This document shows positions 33,642 to 42,640 of a DNA stretch of 64,000 nucleotides, one piece after another. This stretch comes from Sulfotelmatobacter sp963701925 (lineage in GTDB: Bacteria; Acidobacteriota; Terriglobia; Terriglobales; Acidobacteriaceae), in assembly GCA_963701925.1 (NCBI GenBank), contig CAVPBQ010000007.1, positions 124,001-188,000 on the forward strand, written 5' to 3'. The notes below the pieces were generated by a model that was not told the DNA's origin, ran no database searches, and was given only the letters and a program-made list of their open reading frames with translations. Made by a program: the position numbers and the translations under genes. Within the stretch, counting starts at the first letter, position 1. Each line of letters opens with the position of its first letter.

Positions 33642-34718
33642 GTGGACCCAAAATCAGGCAAAAAACGAATCGCGGTCATTCCCGGAGACGGGATCGGCAA
33701 GGAAGTCATACCCCAGGCAGTAACAGTCATTCAGGCCAGCGGCGCACAGGTCGAGTTCACCGAATTTGATTGGGGCGCCGACCGCTATTTGCGCGATGGC
33801 ACCACGGTTCCGCCCGACGGCTTTGCCATGCTGGCGCGCGATTTCGACGCGATCTTTGTCGGAGCCTTCGGCGATCCGCGGGTGAAGACGAATATTCATG
33901 CCAAAGAAATCCTGCTGGGCATGCGCTTCAAAATGGATCTCTATGCCAACGTGCGGCCGGTGCGTCTGCTCGATGCCGCGCTCTGTCCATTGAAGGGAGT
34001 CGAGCCCAAAGACGTCGACTTTGTGGTGCTGCGCGAAAATACCGAGGGTGTCTACACCGATGCGGGCGGAATTTTCAAGCAAGGCACGCCCGATGAGATC
34101 GCCACGCAGGAGGACATCAACACGCGCAAGGGAGTCGAGCGCATCATCCGCTACGCCTTCGAATACTGCAGAAGTCACACGAAGCTCGACGGATCGCCGC
34201 GCAACAAAGTGCTGATGTGCGACAAGTCCAATGCCATGACTCACGCCGGAAGCCTGTGGCAGCGCGTCTTCAAAGAAGTGGCGAGCGAGCACAAGCAGAT
34301 TACGGCGCAGCACATGTATGTCGACGCGCTCTGCATGCAGATGGTGCGCGATCCGCGCCAGTTCGACGTCATCGTGACTAACAACATGTTTGGCGACATC
34401 ATCACCGACCTCGCCGCTGGATTGCAGGGAGGCCTGGGCATGGCGGCCAGCGGCAACATTCATCCCGGCCGCACCTCGATGTTTGAGCCCGTCCACGGCT
34501 CCGCCCCGCCGATCGCAGGGAAGAATATGGCGAATCCGTTCGGAGCAATTCTGACCGCGGCGATGATGCTGGCGCACTTAGGGTTGACAAAAGAATCGTC
34601 CAAGATCGAAGCCGCGGTGCTCGCAGCCGTGCAGCAGAAGAAAACTACCCAGGATATCGGCGGCCAACTGGGAACAAAAGAAGCCGGCGAGTGGATCGCC
34701 AGCCACTTAGCGGCGTGA
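33642..34718 (+). CDS. Beta-decarboxylating isocitrate/isopropylmalate-family dehydrogenase
   Basis: 358 residues from GTG 33642 (an open frame upstream to 33507 lies in the divergent gene). KKRIAVIPGDGIGKEVIPQ, ENTEGVYTDAGG, VDALCMQMV, DVIVTNNMFGDIITDLAAGLQGGLGMAASGNIHPG and EPVHGSAPPIAGKNMANPFGAI define the family. The LRENTEGVY loop differs from the RELTGGIY of LeuB, so tartrate/D-malate or homoisocitrate substrates remain possible. Most acidobacterial copies are called 3-isopropylmalate dehydrogenase, but that assignment is not established here. Confidence 0.88.
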   Translation: MDPKSGKKRIAVIPGDGIGKEVIPQAVTVIQASGAQVEFTEFDWGADRYLRDGTTVPPDGFAMLARDFDAIFVGAFGDPRVKTNIHAKEILLGMRFKMDLYANVRPVRLLDAALCPLKGVEPKDVDFVVLRENTEGVYTDAGGIFKQGTPDEIATQEDINTRKGVERIIRYAFEYCRSHTKLDGSPRNKVLMCDKSNAMTHAGSLWQRVFKEVASEHKQITAQHMYVDALCMQMVRDPRQFDVIVTNNMFGDIITDLAAGLQGGLGMAASGNIHPGRTSMFEPVHGSAPPIAGKNMANPFGAILTAAMMLAHLGLTKESSKIEAAVLAAVQQKKTTQDIGGQLGTKEAGEWIASHLAA

Positions 34719-34747
34719 ACGTGTGAAGCGGGCAAGTGTGGAGCGGG

Positions 34748-34821
34748 GTGTGGAGCGGGCACTCCTGCCCGCTTGCCGGCAGCATGGCACATGCCAGCGG
34801 GCGGGGGCGCCCGCTCCACAC
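34748..34821. repeat. Intergenic inverted repeat with 13-bp perfect arms
   Basis: GTGTGGAGCGGGC and GCCCGCTCCACAC are exact inverted partners across a ~48-base centre. A degenerate relative of one arm (GTGTGGCGCGGGCACTCCTGC) is seen at about 29930-29950. It sits between two same-strand genes. Confidence 0.75.
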
Positions 34822-34847
34822 TTCTAAAACGTATACACTCTTCTGAA

Positions 34848-36443
34848 ATGAGTATCGCGCTGTCGAATCCCCTGGAAGCATCCCGCCGAATGCCGTCGCT
34901 GCTTGTCGTCTTTGTTCTGCTGCTGGTCGCTCCCTATATTCCCGCGCAGGCCACCAGCTCACAGGATCAGACGCCGCCAACAAACCCGAACGCCCAGCAG
35001 CAATCCTCCGACGATCACGAAGTCAAGATCACTCCGCGCGAGGCCGAGGAACTTTTCCACTCGGTCGACGAGATTCTCGACTTCGACAGCAAGCAGACGG
35101 GACTGCCTATCAAGCACGAGGTCAAGCGCAAGCTCACCAGCCGTGACGAGGTGGTGAAGTTCCTGACCAAGCATGTCAACGATGAGGACACGAAACGGCT
35201 GCGACGATCGGAGCTGGTGCTGAAAAAATTCGGCCTGTTGCCGCATGACTTCGATCTGGAAACATTTTTTGTCTCCCTGCTGCGCGAGGAAATTGCCGGC
35301 TACTACGATCCCAAAACGAAAACCGTCAATCTGCTGGACTGGGTTCCCATGGAAGAGCAGGAACCCGTGATGGCGCACGAACTGACTCACGCGCTGCAGG
35401 ATCAATCCTTTGGCATGGAAAAGTGGATGAAGAAAGGCGATAAAGATCTCGCCGAGATTAAAAGGCCGCTCAAGCCCGAAGACATCGAGAATGATGAAAT
35501 CGACAATGCCCGCGAGGCCGTGATTGAAGGCCAGGCGCAGGCCATCACGTTTCAATATGCGATCGCGCCCACCGGGCACTCCATCGCCGATTCGCCCGCG
35601 CTGGTCGATGCCATGGAAGAGGAGACGCTCACCGGCACTTCCAGCACGAAGGTGTTCAACTCCGCGCCCATCTTCATCAAAGAGTCACTCACGTTTCCCT
35701 ACAGCTATGGCATGGATTTCGTGATCAAAGTGCTGCAGAAAGGCGGCAAGGACCAGGCCTTCGCCGGCATGCTGCGCAATCCTCCGCACATCACGCGGCA
35801 GATCATGCAGCCGGAAACTTATTTATCCGGCGAGAAGATTGAGCCCATGCCGGTGCTCGATTTCAAGCGTGATTTCAAGGATTACGAGAAGTTCGATATC
35901 GGGGCAATGGGTGAATTTGATGTTGCCGTGATGATCCAGCAATATGCCGGGAAGACCGTTTCCAAGCAGATGTACCCGGCATGGCGCGGCGGATATTACT
36001 ACGCGGCGACGCCGAAGCAGGGGGGCGTGGCACAAGCGAATGCGCCGCTGGCCTTGGTGTACGTATCGCGCTGGTCGAGTGCCGAGAAGGCGCAAGAGTT
36101 CGCCGCCATCTATGCGCAATCTTTGAAGCAGCGTTACAAGAAGGCGGACGAAGTCGGAGGCTCGCAAGCGGGCGACTCCTCGGTAAAGTCCGCCGCTCCA
36201 GATGCTGAAAAAGATCCCAAGCACGAGGAGCCCGGGCAGAATGATCTCAAGATAGACGATGTGACGCAGAAAGCCGCGGCCTTGCCCGATCTTCTGCCAG
36301 GCCGTCACGTGTGGAATACTGACGAAGGCACGGTAGTCATCGAAGAGCAGAGCGGTACCGTCCTGGTGAGCGAAAGCCTGGACGCAGCCACAACCGCGAC
36401 CTTGGAAAAGGAAGTGTTCTCGGGCTCAACCCCGGCCAGATAA
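34848..36443 (+). CDS. Secreted protein with HExxH metalloprotease-like motif
   Basis: Start at ATG 34848 (MSIALSNPLEASRRMPSLLVVFVLLLVAP...), giving ~531 residues with a signal peptide. HELTHALQDQSFGMEKWM carries HExxH and a Glu-rich segment follows (NAREAVIEGQAQAIT), the gluzincin pattern. Family unknown; the motif combination resembles secreted 'DUF' proteins of acidobacteria. The C-terminal third is Lys/Asp-rich. The TATACA at ~34832 suggests a very short leader. Confidence 0.72.
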   Translation: MSIALSNPLEASRRMPSLLVVFVLLLVAPYIPAQATSSQDQTPPTNPNAQQQSSDDHEVKITPREAEELFHSVDEILDFDSKQTGLPIKHEVKRKLTSRDEVVKFLTKHVNDEDTKRLRRSELVLKKFGLLPHDFDLETFFVSLLREEIAGYYDPKTKTVNLLDWVPMEEQEPVMAHELTHALQDQSFGMEKWMKKGDKDLAEIKRPLKPEDIENDEIDNAREAVIEGQAQAITFQYAIAPTGHSIADSPALVDAMEEETLTGTSSTKVFNSAPIFIKESLTFPYSYGMDFVIKVLQKGGKDQAFAGMLRNPPHITRQIMQPETYLSGEKIEPMPVLDFKRDFKDYEKFDIGAMGEFDVAVMIQQYAGKTVSKQMYPAWRGGYYYAATPKQGGVAQANAPLALVYVSRWSSAEKAQEFAAIYAQSLKQRYKKADEVGGSQAGDSSVKSAAPDAEKDPKHEEPGQNDLKIDDVTQKAAALPDLLPGRHVWNTDEGTVVIEEQSGTVLVSESLDAATTATLEKEVFSGSTPAR

Positions 36444-36517
36444 CTCGGCCTCAGAAGCCAGCATCCTAGCGGCTGAAGCCGTGGTAATCTCGGGCCATCA
36501 GGGGATGGAGGTGCGGA

Positions 36518-37264
36518 ATGCGAATTTTGACCTTGCTGCTGCTTTCAGGAGTGGCATGGGGACAGACTGTCAATACTCCTGAAGTTACTCCGGAATCCAA
36601 GCCCGCGCCTAAGGTTAAGATCTCCGAGCCTGCCCCTCCGCCCAACGCGCCGCATGACCCGGCCCCGCTGATCATCCCGGCGGGCGCAAAGATTCCTCTG
36701 GCCCTGCAGCAAGCGATCTCGACCAAGAATGCGCGCGAGGGCGATCCCGTCTACGCGTCCACCACATTTCCCTTTGTCCTGAACGAACATATCCTGGTGC
36801 CTGCGGGAACCTACATTCAGGGCAAGATTATGCACACCGAGCGCGCCGGACACGGCAAAGGACGCGCGGAAATTCTCATCCATTTCACGACTCTGATTTA
36901 TCCCAGCGGATACACGATCATGCTGCCCGCCTCCATCGACAACACGCCCGGAGCCGATGACAAGGGCGTCAAAGACAAGGAAGGCACCATCCAGCAGGAT
37001 AAAGATACGGGCAGCAAAATCGAAACCGCTGCCAAGGACGCGGCCGTGGCAGGCACTGCCGGAACCATCGCTGGTGTCGCCGCCGGTGGCCTCAACGGCG
37101 CTCGCATCGGCGGCGTGGCCGGCCTGGCTGCGGGCGTGGCATGGGCTTTGCTGAAACGCGGACCCGACGTGAGGCTCGAAGTCGGTACCTCGATCGAAAT
37201 GGAAATCCAGCGCGACATTCCCGTGGACTCAACCCGCATCCAGGTCGCCAAGGCTGGATCGTAG
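36518..37264 (+). CDS. Secreted protein with VirB10-like 'PAG' core and glycine zipper
   Basis: 248 residues, signal peptide MRILTLLLLSGVAWGQ. The core LIIPAGAKIPLALQQAISTKNAREGDPVYASTTFP...ILVPAGTYIQGKI resembles the TrbI/VirB10 secretion-channel beta-barrel segment. A glycine-zipper membrane-insertion helix (GTAGTIAGVAAGGLNGARIGGVAG, about 175-210) follows. A paralogue without the zipper is at 62468-63241. Probably outer-membrane or envelope associated. Confidence 0.7.
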   Translation: MRILTLLLLSGVAWGQTVNTPEVTPESKPAPKVKISEPAPPPNAPHDPAPLIIPAGAKIPLALQQAISTKNAREGDPVYASTTFPFVLNEHILVPAGTYIQGKIMHTERAGHGKGRAEILIHFTTLIYPSGYTIMLPASIDNTPGADDKGVKDKEGTIQQDKDTGSKIETAAKDAAVAGTAGTIAGVAAGGLNGARIGGVAGLAAGVAWALLKRGPDVRLEVGTSIEMEIQRDIPVDSTRIQVAKAGS

Positions 37265-37394
37265 AAACTTTCTGATCCAGGGATGAGAGAATCACCACCA
37301 CACAGTGCGCAGAGCTTCATCGAGATAATCAAAGCCTGAATTTCTGCGCGTCCCTTTGTGTCCTCTGTGGTCAAGTTTTTCTGTAGGAGGCGGT

Positions 37395-37895
37395 ATGCGA
37401 AATGGCGCGCTCCTCGTCCTCACGTTGCTCCTTTCCACCGCGCTTTATGCTCAGACTCACGGCGGCGGAGGCTATCATAGCTCAGGTCCGGCCGCGAACT
37501 CGGGGCCTTCTCCGATCGCGAACCGAGGGCCAATGCGTAGCAACAACGCGCCCGCGCCCCTGGCTAGCGCCAACGATGAAGGCAAGATCGAATTTCGCGC
37601 CAGTCGACTCTGGTGCAGGTTCCCGTCATCGTCACATTACCGGAGCCGCGTGAATTTTGACTTCGTGGTCGCGGCCTATGCCTTCAGCAGCAAGGACGGC
37701 AAGGCAACTAAGACGATGGGAAAGACTTTCACGCCAACGCTCAACGACGCGCAGTTGGCTGAAGTCCGCAGTAAAGGAGTGGGATTCAAGTACGCCATCG
37801 ACCTGGCTCCCGGCCAGTACTCGGTGCGCTTAGTGATTCGCGACAACATCTCCGGCAAGGTCGGCAGCGTGACTGCGCCTCTAAGGGTGAATTAG
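37395..37895 (+). CDS. Secreted protein of unknown function
   Basis: 166 residues from ATG 37395, behind AGGAGG. Signal peptide MRNGALLVLTLLLSTALYAQ, a Gly/Ser/Pro-rich linker, then ~110 residues (EFRASRLWCRFPSSSHYRSRVNFDFVVAAYAF...) ending SVTAPLRV. Beta-rich; no recognised family. It lies between the zipper protein and the slipin gene. Confidence 0.6.
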   Translation: MRNGALLVLTLLLSTALYAQTHGGGGYHSSGPAANSGPSPIANRGPMRSNNAPAPLASANDEGKIEFRASRLWCRFPSSSHYRSRVNFDFVVAAYAFSSKDGKATKTMGKTFTPTLNDAQLAEVRSKGVGFKYAIDLAPGQYSVRLVIRDNISGKVGSVTAPLRVN

Positions 37896-38037
37896 AACGG
37901 CGACGGGACCAGTGCTGGTGGAACGCCTGCGCATCTACCCAATCAACGCCGCGCATGGATTTGCACGCCGTCCGCTGCTGGCTGCTATACAATCCGCACT
38001 AGGAGCGCGTCTGGCGCTCAGAAACGCGGAGGCTGCC

Positions 38038-38856
38038 GTGGAAGCGTTCGGTTTTGGCTTCACTACAATCGCCATTGTCATCGTTGCGATCTATCTGCTG
38101 AGTTCCATCAAGATTCTGGCTGAGTATGAGCGGGGCGTGATCTTCCGCCTGGGTCGGCTGCTGGCCAACGCGAAAGGGCCGGGAGTGATTCTGGTTTTCT
38201 CGCCGATCGACCGCATGGTACGTGTTTCACTGCGCCAGGAAGCGCTGGAAGTTCCTCCGCAGGACATCATCACCCGCGACAACGTTACGCTAAAGGTGAA
38301 CGCGATCATTTTTTTGCGCGTGATCGAGCCCCGAAAGGCCGTGGTGGAAGTTTCGAACTACGTGTATCAGACTTCGCAATTCGCGCAGACCACCCTGCGC
38401 TCGGTGCTGGGCGAGCAGGAGCTCGACGAACTGCTCTCGCATCGCGACAAGATCAACCTGCGGCTGCAAAGTATTCTCGATACGCATACTTCGCCGTGGG
38501 GCGTGAAAGTCACCAACGTCGAGGTGAAGCAGGTGGACTTGCCTGAGGATATGCAACGCGCTATGGCCAAGCAGGCCGAAGCGGAACGCGAGAAGCGCTC
38601 GAAAATCATTCATGCCGAGGGCGAATTTTCCGCGGCCCAGCGCCTGGTGGACGCGGCCCATCTGCTGGCCTCCGAGCCGGTCAGCGTGCAGTTGCGCTAC
38701 CTGCAGACTCTGACCGAAATTGGCGTGGAGAAAAATACGACGGTCGTCTTTCCCGTGCCGGTGGACTTTTTCTCAGGAATCCAGAAGATGTTGGCGCCGG
38801 GCGGGGGAAGCGCCGCCACTCCGCCCGCATCCACGCCGCCTGCAAAGACGGCTTAG
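38038..38856 (+). CDS. SPFH/Band-7 slipin (stomatin-like)
   Basis: 272 residues starting at GTG 38038 with GGAGG six bases upstream; an open frame runs back to 37912 but is not family-like. N-terminal membrane helix (GFGFTTIAIVIVAIYLLSSIKI) then the SPFH core YERGVIFRLGRLLANAKGPGVILVFSPID... and a coiled-coil AEAEREKRSKIIHAEGEFSAAQRL. Scaffold of membrane microdomains. It precedes a SPOR protein. Confidence 0.92.
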   Translation: MEAFGFGFTTIAIVIVAIYLLSSIKILAEYERGVIFRLGRLLANAKGPGVILVFSPIDRMVRVSLRQEALEVPPQDIITRDNVTLKVNAIIFLRVIEPRKAVVEVSNYVYQTSQFAQTTLRSVLGEQELDELLSHRDKINLRLQSILDTHTSPWGVKVTNVEVKQVDLPEDMQRAMAKQAEAEREKRSKIIHAEGEFSAAQRLVDAAHLLASEPVSVQLRYLQTLTEIGVEKNTTVVFPVPVDFFSGIQKMLAPGGGSAATPPASTPPAKTA

Positions 38857-38945
38857 AAAGAGCGCTAGGGGATCACGATCTGGCCGCGCGGATTCATCGT
38901 CCGCTGCGTAGTTAGAGAATTTGCGCGCTGCATTTGGAGTGGATT

Positions 38946-39530
38946 ATGGCTTCGTCAGAAGATACCGAAATTACGCTGGGTACAAGCAAGCTGCTGGTGC
39001 TGTTTTTTGGATTGGTCGCAGTGTGTGCGCTGTTCTTCGCGCTGGGATATTCGTTGGGCCGCAAGTCGGAGCCCGCAATCACCACCGCCAGCGCAGCTGG
39101 ACAGCCCGTCGTGCCGGCGGGTAATAAAGCCAGCAGCGGATCACAGCCGACGACACCGCCAATGAGTTTCTACAAGTCGGTCGAGCAAAAAGACGCTAAC
39201 CCTGAACTGACGCCCTCCGACGCCAAGCCCGAAACCCCTGCCGCTTCCGGCAATACCGCTGCCGCGCAGACTCCCCCAGGCACGACCACCGATCCCTCCA
39301 CCACCTTGCCCACCTCGGGATATTTTGTGCAGGTCGCCGCCGTGAGCAGGGAAGAGGACGCCGACGCGCTGGTCGATGCGCTGAAAAAGAAATCGTACCC
39401 CGCCTTCGTATCGGCCGCGGGAGACAAATTATTTCGCGTGCAGGTCGGCCCCTATAACGACATCAAAGATGCCGAAGCCATGCGCACCCGCCTGACTGGC
39501 GAAGGCTACAGCCCGATCGTGAAGAAATAA
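38946..39530 (+). CDS. SPOR-domain envelope protein
   Basis: 194 residues from ATG 38946 with GGAG upstream. One membrane helix (KLLVLFFGLVAVCALFFALGYSLG), a Pro/Thr-rich linker, and a C-terminal SPOR domain (YFVQVAAVSREEDADALVDALKKKSYPAFVSAA...FRVQVGPYNDIKDAE). SPOR binds denuded peptidoglycan at division sites. Likely a cell-division or envelope protein. Confidence 0.88.
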   Translation: MASSEDTEITLGTSKLLVLFFGLVAVCALFFALGYSLGRKSEPAITTASAAGQPVVPAGNKASSGSQPTTPPMSFYKSVEQKDANPELTPSDAKPETPAASGNTAAAQTPPGTTTDPSTTLPTSGYFVQVAAVSREEDADALVDALKKKSYPAFVSAAGDKLFRVQVGPYNDIKDAEAMRTRLTGEGYSPIVKK

Positions 39531-39624
39531 TCGCGCAGCGGCGGACGCAGCCTGCCCGGAGCGAAGCCGAAGGGTATGCCCCCCGAGCGAAGCGAGCCCC
39601 CGGATCAGATTTTTCGGAAACAAC

Positions 39625-39650
39625 GGCCCCGGACGAATGCGTCCGGGGCC
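39625..39650. repeat. Perfect GC-rich hairpin
   Basis: Arms GGCCCCGGACG and CGTCCGGGGCC flank an AATG loop (11-bp perfect stem). No T-run follows, so a rho-independent terminator is not certain. The core GGACG-AATG-CGTCC recurs at 45975-45996. Confidence 0.75.
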
Positions 39651-39663
39651 AAGTGCGCATACA

Positions 39664-39692
39664 TTGACAGCCATCGATTCTCGCGCTATTCC
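39664..39692 (+). promoter_or_regulatory. Promoter of the second ArsR-type gene
   Basis: TTGACA (39664-39669) and TATTCC (39687-39692) spaced 17 bases, placed nine bases before the ATG at 39702. The -35 is perfect, the -10 weak. Confidence 0.45.
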
Positions 39693-39701
39693 TTGTCCAT
39701 C

Positions 39702-40028
39702 ATGTCTGCGTCCACCATGTCTGCCGATGCGTCCCTCGATCGCGCGCTTCACGCCATTGCCGACCCCACCCGCCGCAAAATCCTGCTGGCTCTGCGCGAA
39801 GGGAAATCGGATGTCAGATCTCCAGGCAAGCCCGATGGAGAGTCATGCCTTTGCGCCGGCGACATCGAGCAACGCATGAAGCTTTCCCAACCCACGATCT
39901 CGCATCACATGGCGATTCTGATCAAAGCCGGGCTCGTGGAAGCCTCCAAACAAGGCCAGTGGCGCTGGTATCGGCGCAACGAGAAGGCGATCCGCAATGT
40001 GGTCAAGACGCTGCGCGGGAAGTTGTAA
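39702..40028 (+). CDS. ArsR/SmtB-type metal-sensing regulator
   Basis: 108 residues from ATG 39702. HTH core LSQPTISHHMAILIKAGLVEASKQGQWRWYRR. The CLCAGDIEQ segment (Cys49, Cys51) sits where classical ArsR has ELCVCDL, i.e. a metal-binding CxC in the recognition region, unlike ArsR at 5887. No metal efflux or resistance gene is next to it; the nearest downstream gene (minus strand) is TolC. Target unknown. Confidence 0.82.
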   Translation: MSASTMSADASLDRALHAIADPTRRKILLALREGKSDVRSPGKPDGESCLCAGDIEQRMKLSQPTISHHMAILIKAGLVEASKQGQWRWYRRNEKAIRNVVKTLRGKL

Positions 40029-40034
40029 GAGTCT

Positions 40035-40130
40035 TGTCATCCTGAGCGAAGCGAAGGACCTGTGGACTTGCCTGCAGCACTACGTGGCGCCGGCAACTGC
40101 AATAGGTCCTGCGCTTCGCTCAGGATGACA
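40035..40130. repeat. Intergenic inverted repeat, copy C
   Basis: TGTCATCCTGAGCGAAGCGAAGGACCTG and its inverted partner (GTCCTGCGCTTCGCTCAGGATGACA) flank a divergent centre. It lies between converging genes (ArsR-type on plus, TolC on minus). Confidence 0.88.
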
Positions 40131-40175
40131 ACGCGCTCAGGATGACGACGCCGCCGAATTCTGCCTAGTTCTGAA

Positions 40176-41528
40176 TCACGGTTTCCCCAGCGCCCACTTC
40201 TCCAAATCCCCCGTCGAACGCAGCAATCCCAATTCGCTGCGCTGCAATTCCAACGTCACATCCTGCAGCGTGATGAAGCGTTCGCTGGCCTGCGACCGCG
40301 CATCGTCCAGATCGTGCAGATTCGCCGTGCCCGCATCCATGCGCGTCTGGATCGCCTCGATATTCTTGCTGGCAATCTCATATTCCAGTTGCGCGACTTC
40401 GAGCGCTGCTTGCATCTGCACCACGGAGCGCTGCAGGCGCAAAGTCTCTTCCGAAGCCTGGTTGCGCGCTGCGTCGGCTTGCCTGGTAGCCTTCACCGCG
40501 TCGGCATCGGCGGCCGCGGCCCGCGCTCGCTGCGAAGCGTTGAAGAAGGGAAAGCGAATCGAGATTCCAAAAGTAGCGTTGTTCCGGTTGAAGACATTGT
40601 CCTGGCAAAGCACCGAGACCCCGTCCACGGGACAAGGTTTGGCGGGAATGTAATAGAACTGAAAGTTATTGAACGTGGAAAGCAGCGCATACTGTGCCGC
40701 AAAGTCGAAGCTCGGCCACAGAGCGCGATGCTCGCCCTTGGCCCGCAGATATTGCGCGCGCGCATGTTCCACGGCAGCTTGCACGCTAGGGCTGGCGTCG
40801 GCCGCGCGGGCCGGCGTCGCGTCGTCTTGCTGAAGCGCGGGAAAATCCGGAAGGGCATTCGATTCGGTTTCAATGCCGGCGGCAGGAAGCCCGGTCATCT
40901 TGGAAAGATGCTCGCGCAACACGGCGGCTGATCCTTCCGCCTCCGCGATTCGCAGCCGAATTCGCGCAGCCGATAAATGCGCCCGCATTTCATCCACGGC
41001 GCTGTCGATTCCAGCTTTTACGCGCTCACCCACGGACGCCTGCATTTGTTCAGCCTGCGCCTCGCTTTCTTTCAGGCGCGCGAGACGCTGCTCCCATTTC
41101 GCAAGCTCCGCATAACTCAGCACCGCATCCTGAATGACCTGATTGCGCTCGTCTTTGTTGGTCAGGGACGCAGCGGTCGATTCCTCGCGCGCGGCATGAA
41201 TGAACTCCCGCAGCGATGGATTGAACACCGAAGACTGGGCGCTCAAGTTGAACAGCGATGGCGCCGAGCCTTCGAGCCCCAGTGGAAAGCCGTAAGAATA
41301 TCCCAGGCCAGCGCCGGTGGTGAGCTGCGGAATGTAGCTGTCGCGCAGTTCGCGAAGGCCAGCCACAGCCTTCTGTTGGTCGGCAGCGGAAATGGCCGCC
41401 CCGGTGGCGTGGGCCAGCGCAAGCTCAACGACGCGCTTGAGCGGCACCGGCTCGGCCCACAGCGACGGAATCAGAATCATTGCCAGCATGAAGCGCATAA
41501 TATTCGCAACACGGCAGGAGATTTTCAT
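40176..41528 (-). CDS. TolC-family outer-membrane efflux protein
   Basis: 450 residues from ATG 41528 (signal peptide MKISCRVANIMRFMLAMILIPSLWA); an in-frame ATG at 41636 would overlap the TPR stop by four bases and is an alternative. Coiled-coil pairs typical of TolC (ADQQKAVAGLRELRDSYIPQLTTGAGLGYSYG; EYEIASKNIEAIQTRMDAGTANLHDLDDARSQASERFITLQDV). Last gene of a three-gene adaptor-TPR-TolC set. Confidence 0.9.
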   Translation of the reverse strand: MKISCRVANIMRFMLAMILIPSLWAEPVPLKRVVELALAHATGAAISAADQQKAVAGLRELRDSYIPQLTTGAGLGYSYGFPLGLEGSAPSLFNLSAQSSVFNPSLREFIHAAREESTAASLTNKDERNQVIQDAVLSYAELAKWEQRLARLKESEAQAEQMQASVGERVKAGIDSAVDEMRAHLSAARIRLRIAEAEGSAAVLREHLSKMTGLPAAGIETESNALPDFPALQQDDATPARAADASPSVQAAVEHARAQYLRAKGEHRALWPSFDFAAQYALLSTFNNFQFYYIPAKPCPVDGVSVLCQDNVFNRNNATFGISIRFPFFNASQRARAAAADADAVKATRQADAARNQASEETLRLQRSVVQMQAALEVAQLEYEIASKNIEAIQTRMDAGTANLHDLDDARSQASERFITLQDVTLELQRSELGLLRSTGDLEKWALGKP

Positions 41529-41632
41529 CGCGTCCCTCTCACCCAGGTGAAGTGGAAATAAATTCGTAAAATTCGGGCGCAGCAAAATTCTAAATGGCCG
41601 GATAGGAGAGGCGGCGCGAGTGCAGGAAAATT

Positions 41633-42637
41633 TCATCGCTGCATCCGGCTCAGGTCTTCCCGGGCGCGCGCGTAGTTGTGCGCCAAGGCCAGGGCGGCGC
41701 GGAACTCTTCGGCAGCGGCCTTCCGCTCGCCCTGCTGTTCGAGCAATTCGCCAAGCATGGTGCGCGCTTTAAACGCAGGACCTTCTTCCACGGGATCGAC
41801 AAGATAAAGCCGCAGCAGCCGAATTCCTAATGGACGGTCCAGCCCGCTCTTCAGCAGAATGCTGGCGCCATCCATCAGGGCTTCGCGCCGGTCCACGGGG
41901 GCGCTTTCGAGATGGCGCAGCGCCTCCTGCATTTCATCCATCCGCTTGGCGTGCCACAGAAAAATTGCCAGGTCGATCCAGGCGCGGGCCGCCGAGTGAC
42001 TGGCGGCAATCTCGGCACGATACTCCGCTTCCGCCGCCTGCGGATCTTTATTCTTTTCTGCGAGCCGCGCCTGAATCCAGTGGGCCATAGCGGGATTCAG
42101 CCGCATAAGAATATCGGCCTCGCTCTGCGCCTTGCTCTTGCCGCCGCCTACGATGCCGGGCGCTTCCAGATAGAACTCGGCCAAATCGGTGTGCGCTTCC
42201 CAGCTTTTCGGATCGAGTTCCACCGCTCGTTCGAATGCAGTACGAACTTTCTTGACCATGCCAGCAGCGGAAAGAAATCCGACGTGATCGGCGCGCTCCC
42301 CATAGATGCGCGCCAGCCAGAGTTCATAAATGCCTTTCGCCGGATCGAGATCGCGGGCCCGTTCGCAGTTCGGAATGCCGTGGTCCCAGTCATCAAGTTC
42401 GAAGTAAGCGCGGCAGAGCAGGTTGTAGGCCTCGGCATTCGTGGGATCGCGATCAATCTGCAGCTGCAAAGCTTGAATCGCATCGTCGACGCGTCCCGCC
42501 GCCAGCATTTGCTTTGCCGTGAGAGAAGAAGCGGGCAAGGGAAGAACGATGAGGAGAACGGCGGCCAGCATGCCGGCAAGCCGTGACACAACCCAAAAGC
42601 TCCGCAAACGCCTGCCCGGCAAAATCAGGTACCCCAT
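41633..42637 (-). CDS. Secreted TPR protein between adaptor and TolC
   Basis: 334 residues. A signal-type N-terminus (SRLAGMLAAVLLIVLPLPASS), then TPR-like helices (AGRVDDAIQALQLQIDRDPTNAEAYNLLCRAYFELDDWDHGIPNCERARDLDP). Only three bases follow the adaptor gene, and it ends next to TolC, so it is likely a periplasmic part of the same export unit. Confidence 0.8.
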   Translation of the reverse strand: MGYLILPGRRLRSFWVVSRLAGMLAAVLLIVLPLPASSLTAKQMLAAGRVDDAIQALQLQIDRDPTNAEAYNLLCRAYFELDDWDHGIPNCERARDLDPAKGIYELWLARIYGERADHVGFLSAAGMVKKVRTAFERAVELDPKSWEAHTDLAEFYLEAPGIVGGGKSKAQSEADILMRLNPAMAHWIQARLAEKNKDPQAAEAEYRAEIAASHSAARAWIDLAIFLWHAKRMDEMQEALRHLESAPVDRREALMDGASILLKSGLDRPLGIRLLRLYLVDPVEEGPAFKARTMLGELLEQQGERKAAAEEFRAALALAHNYARAREDLSRMQR

Positions 42638-42640
42638 ACC

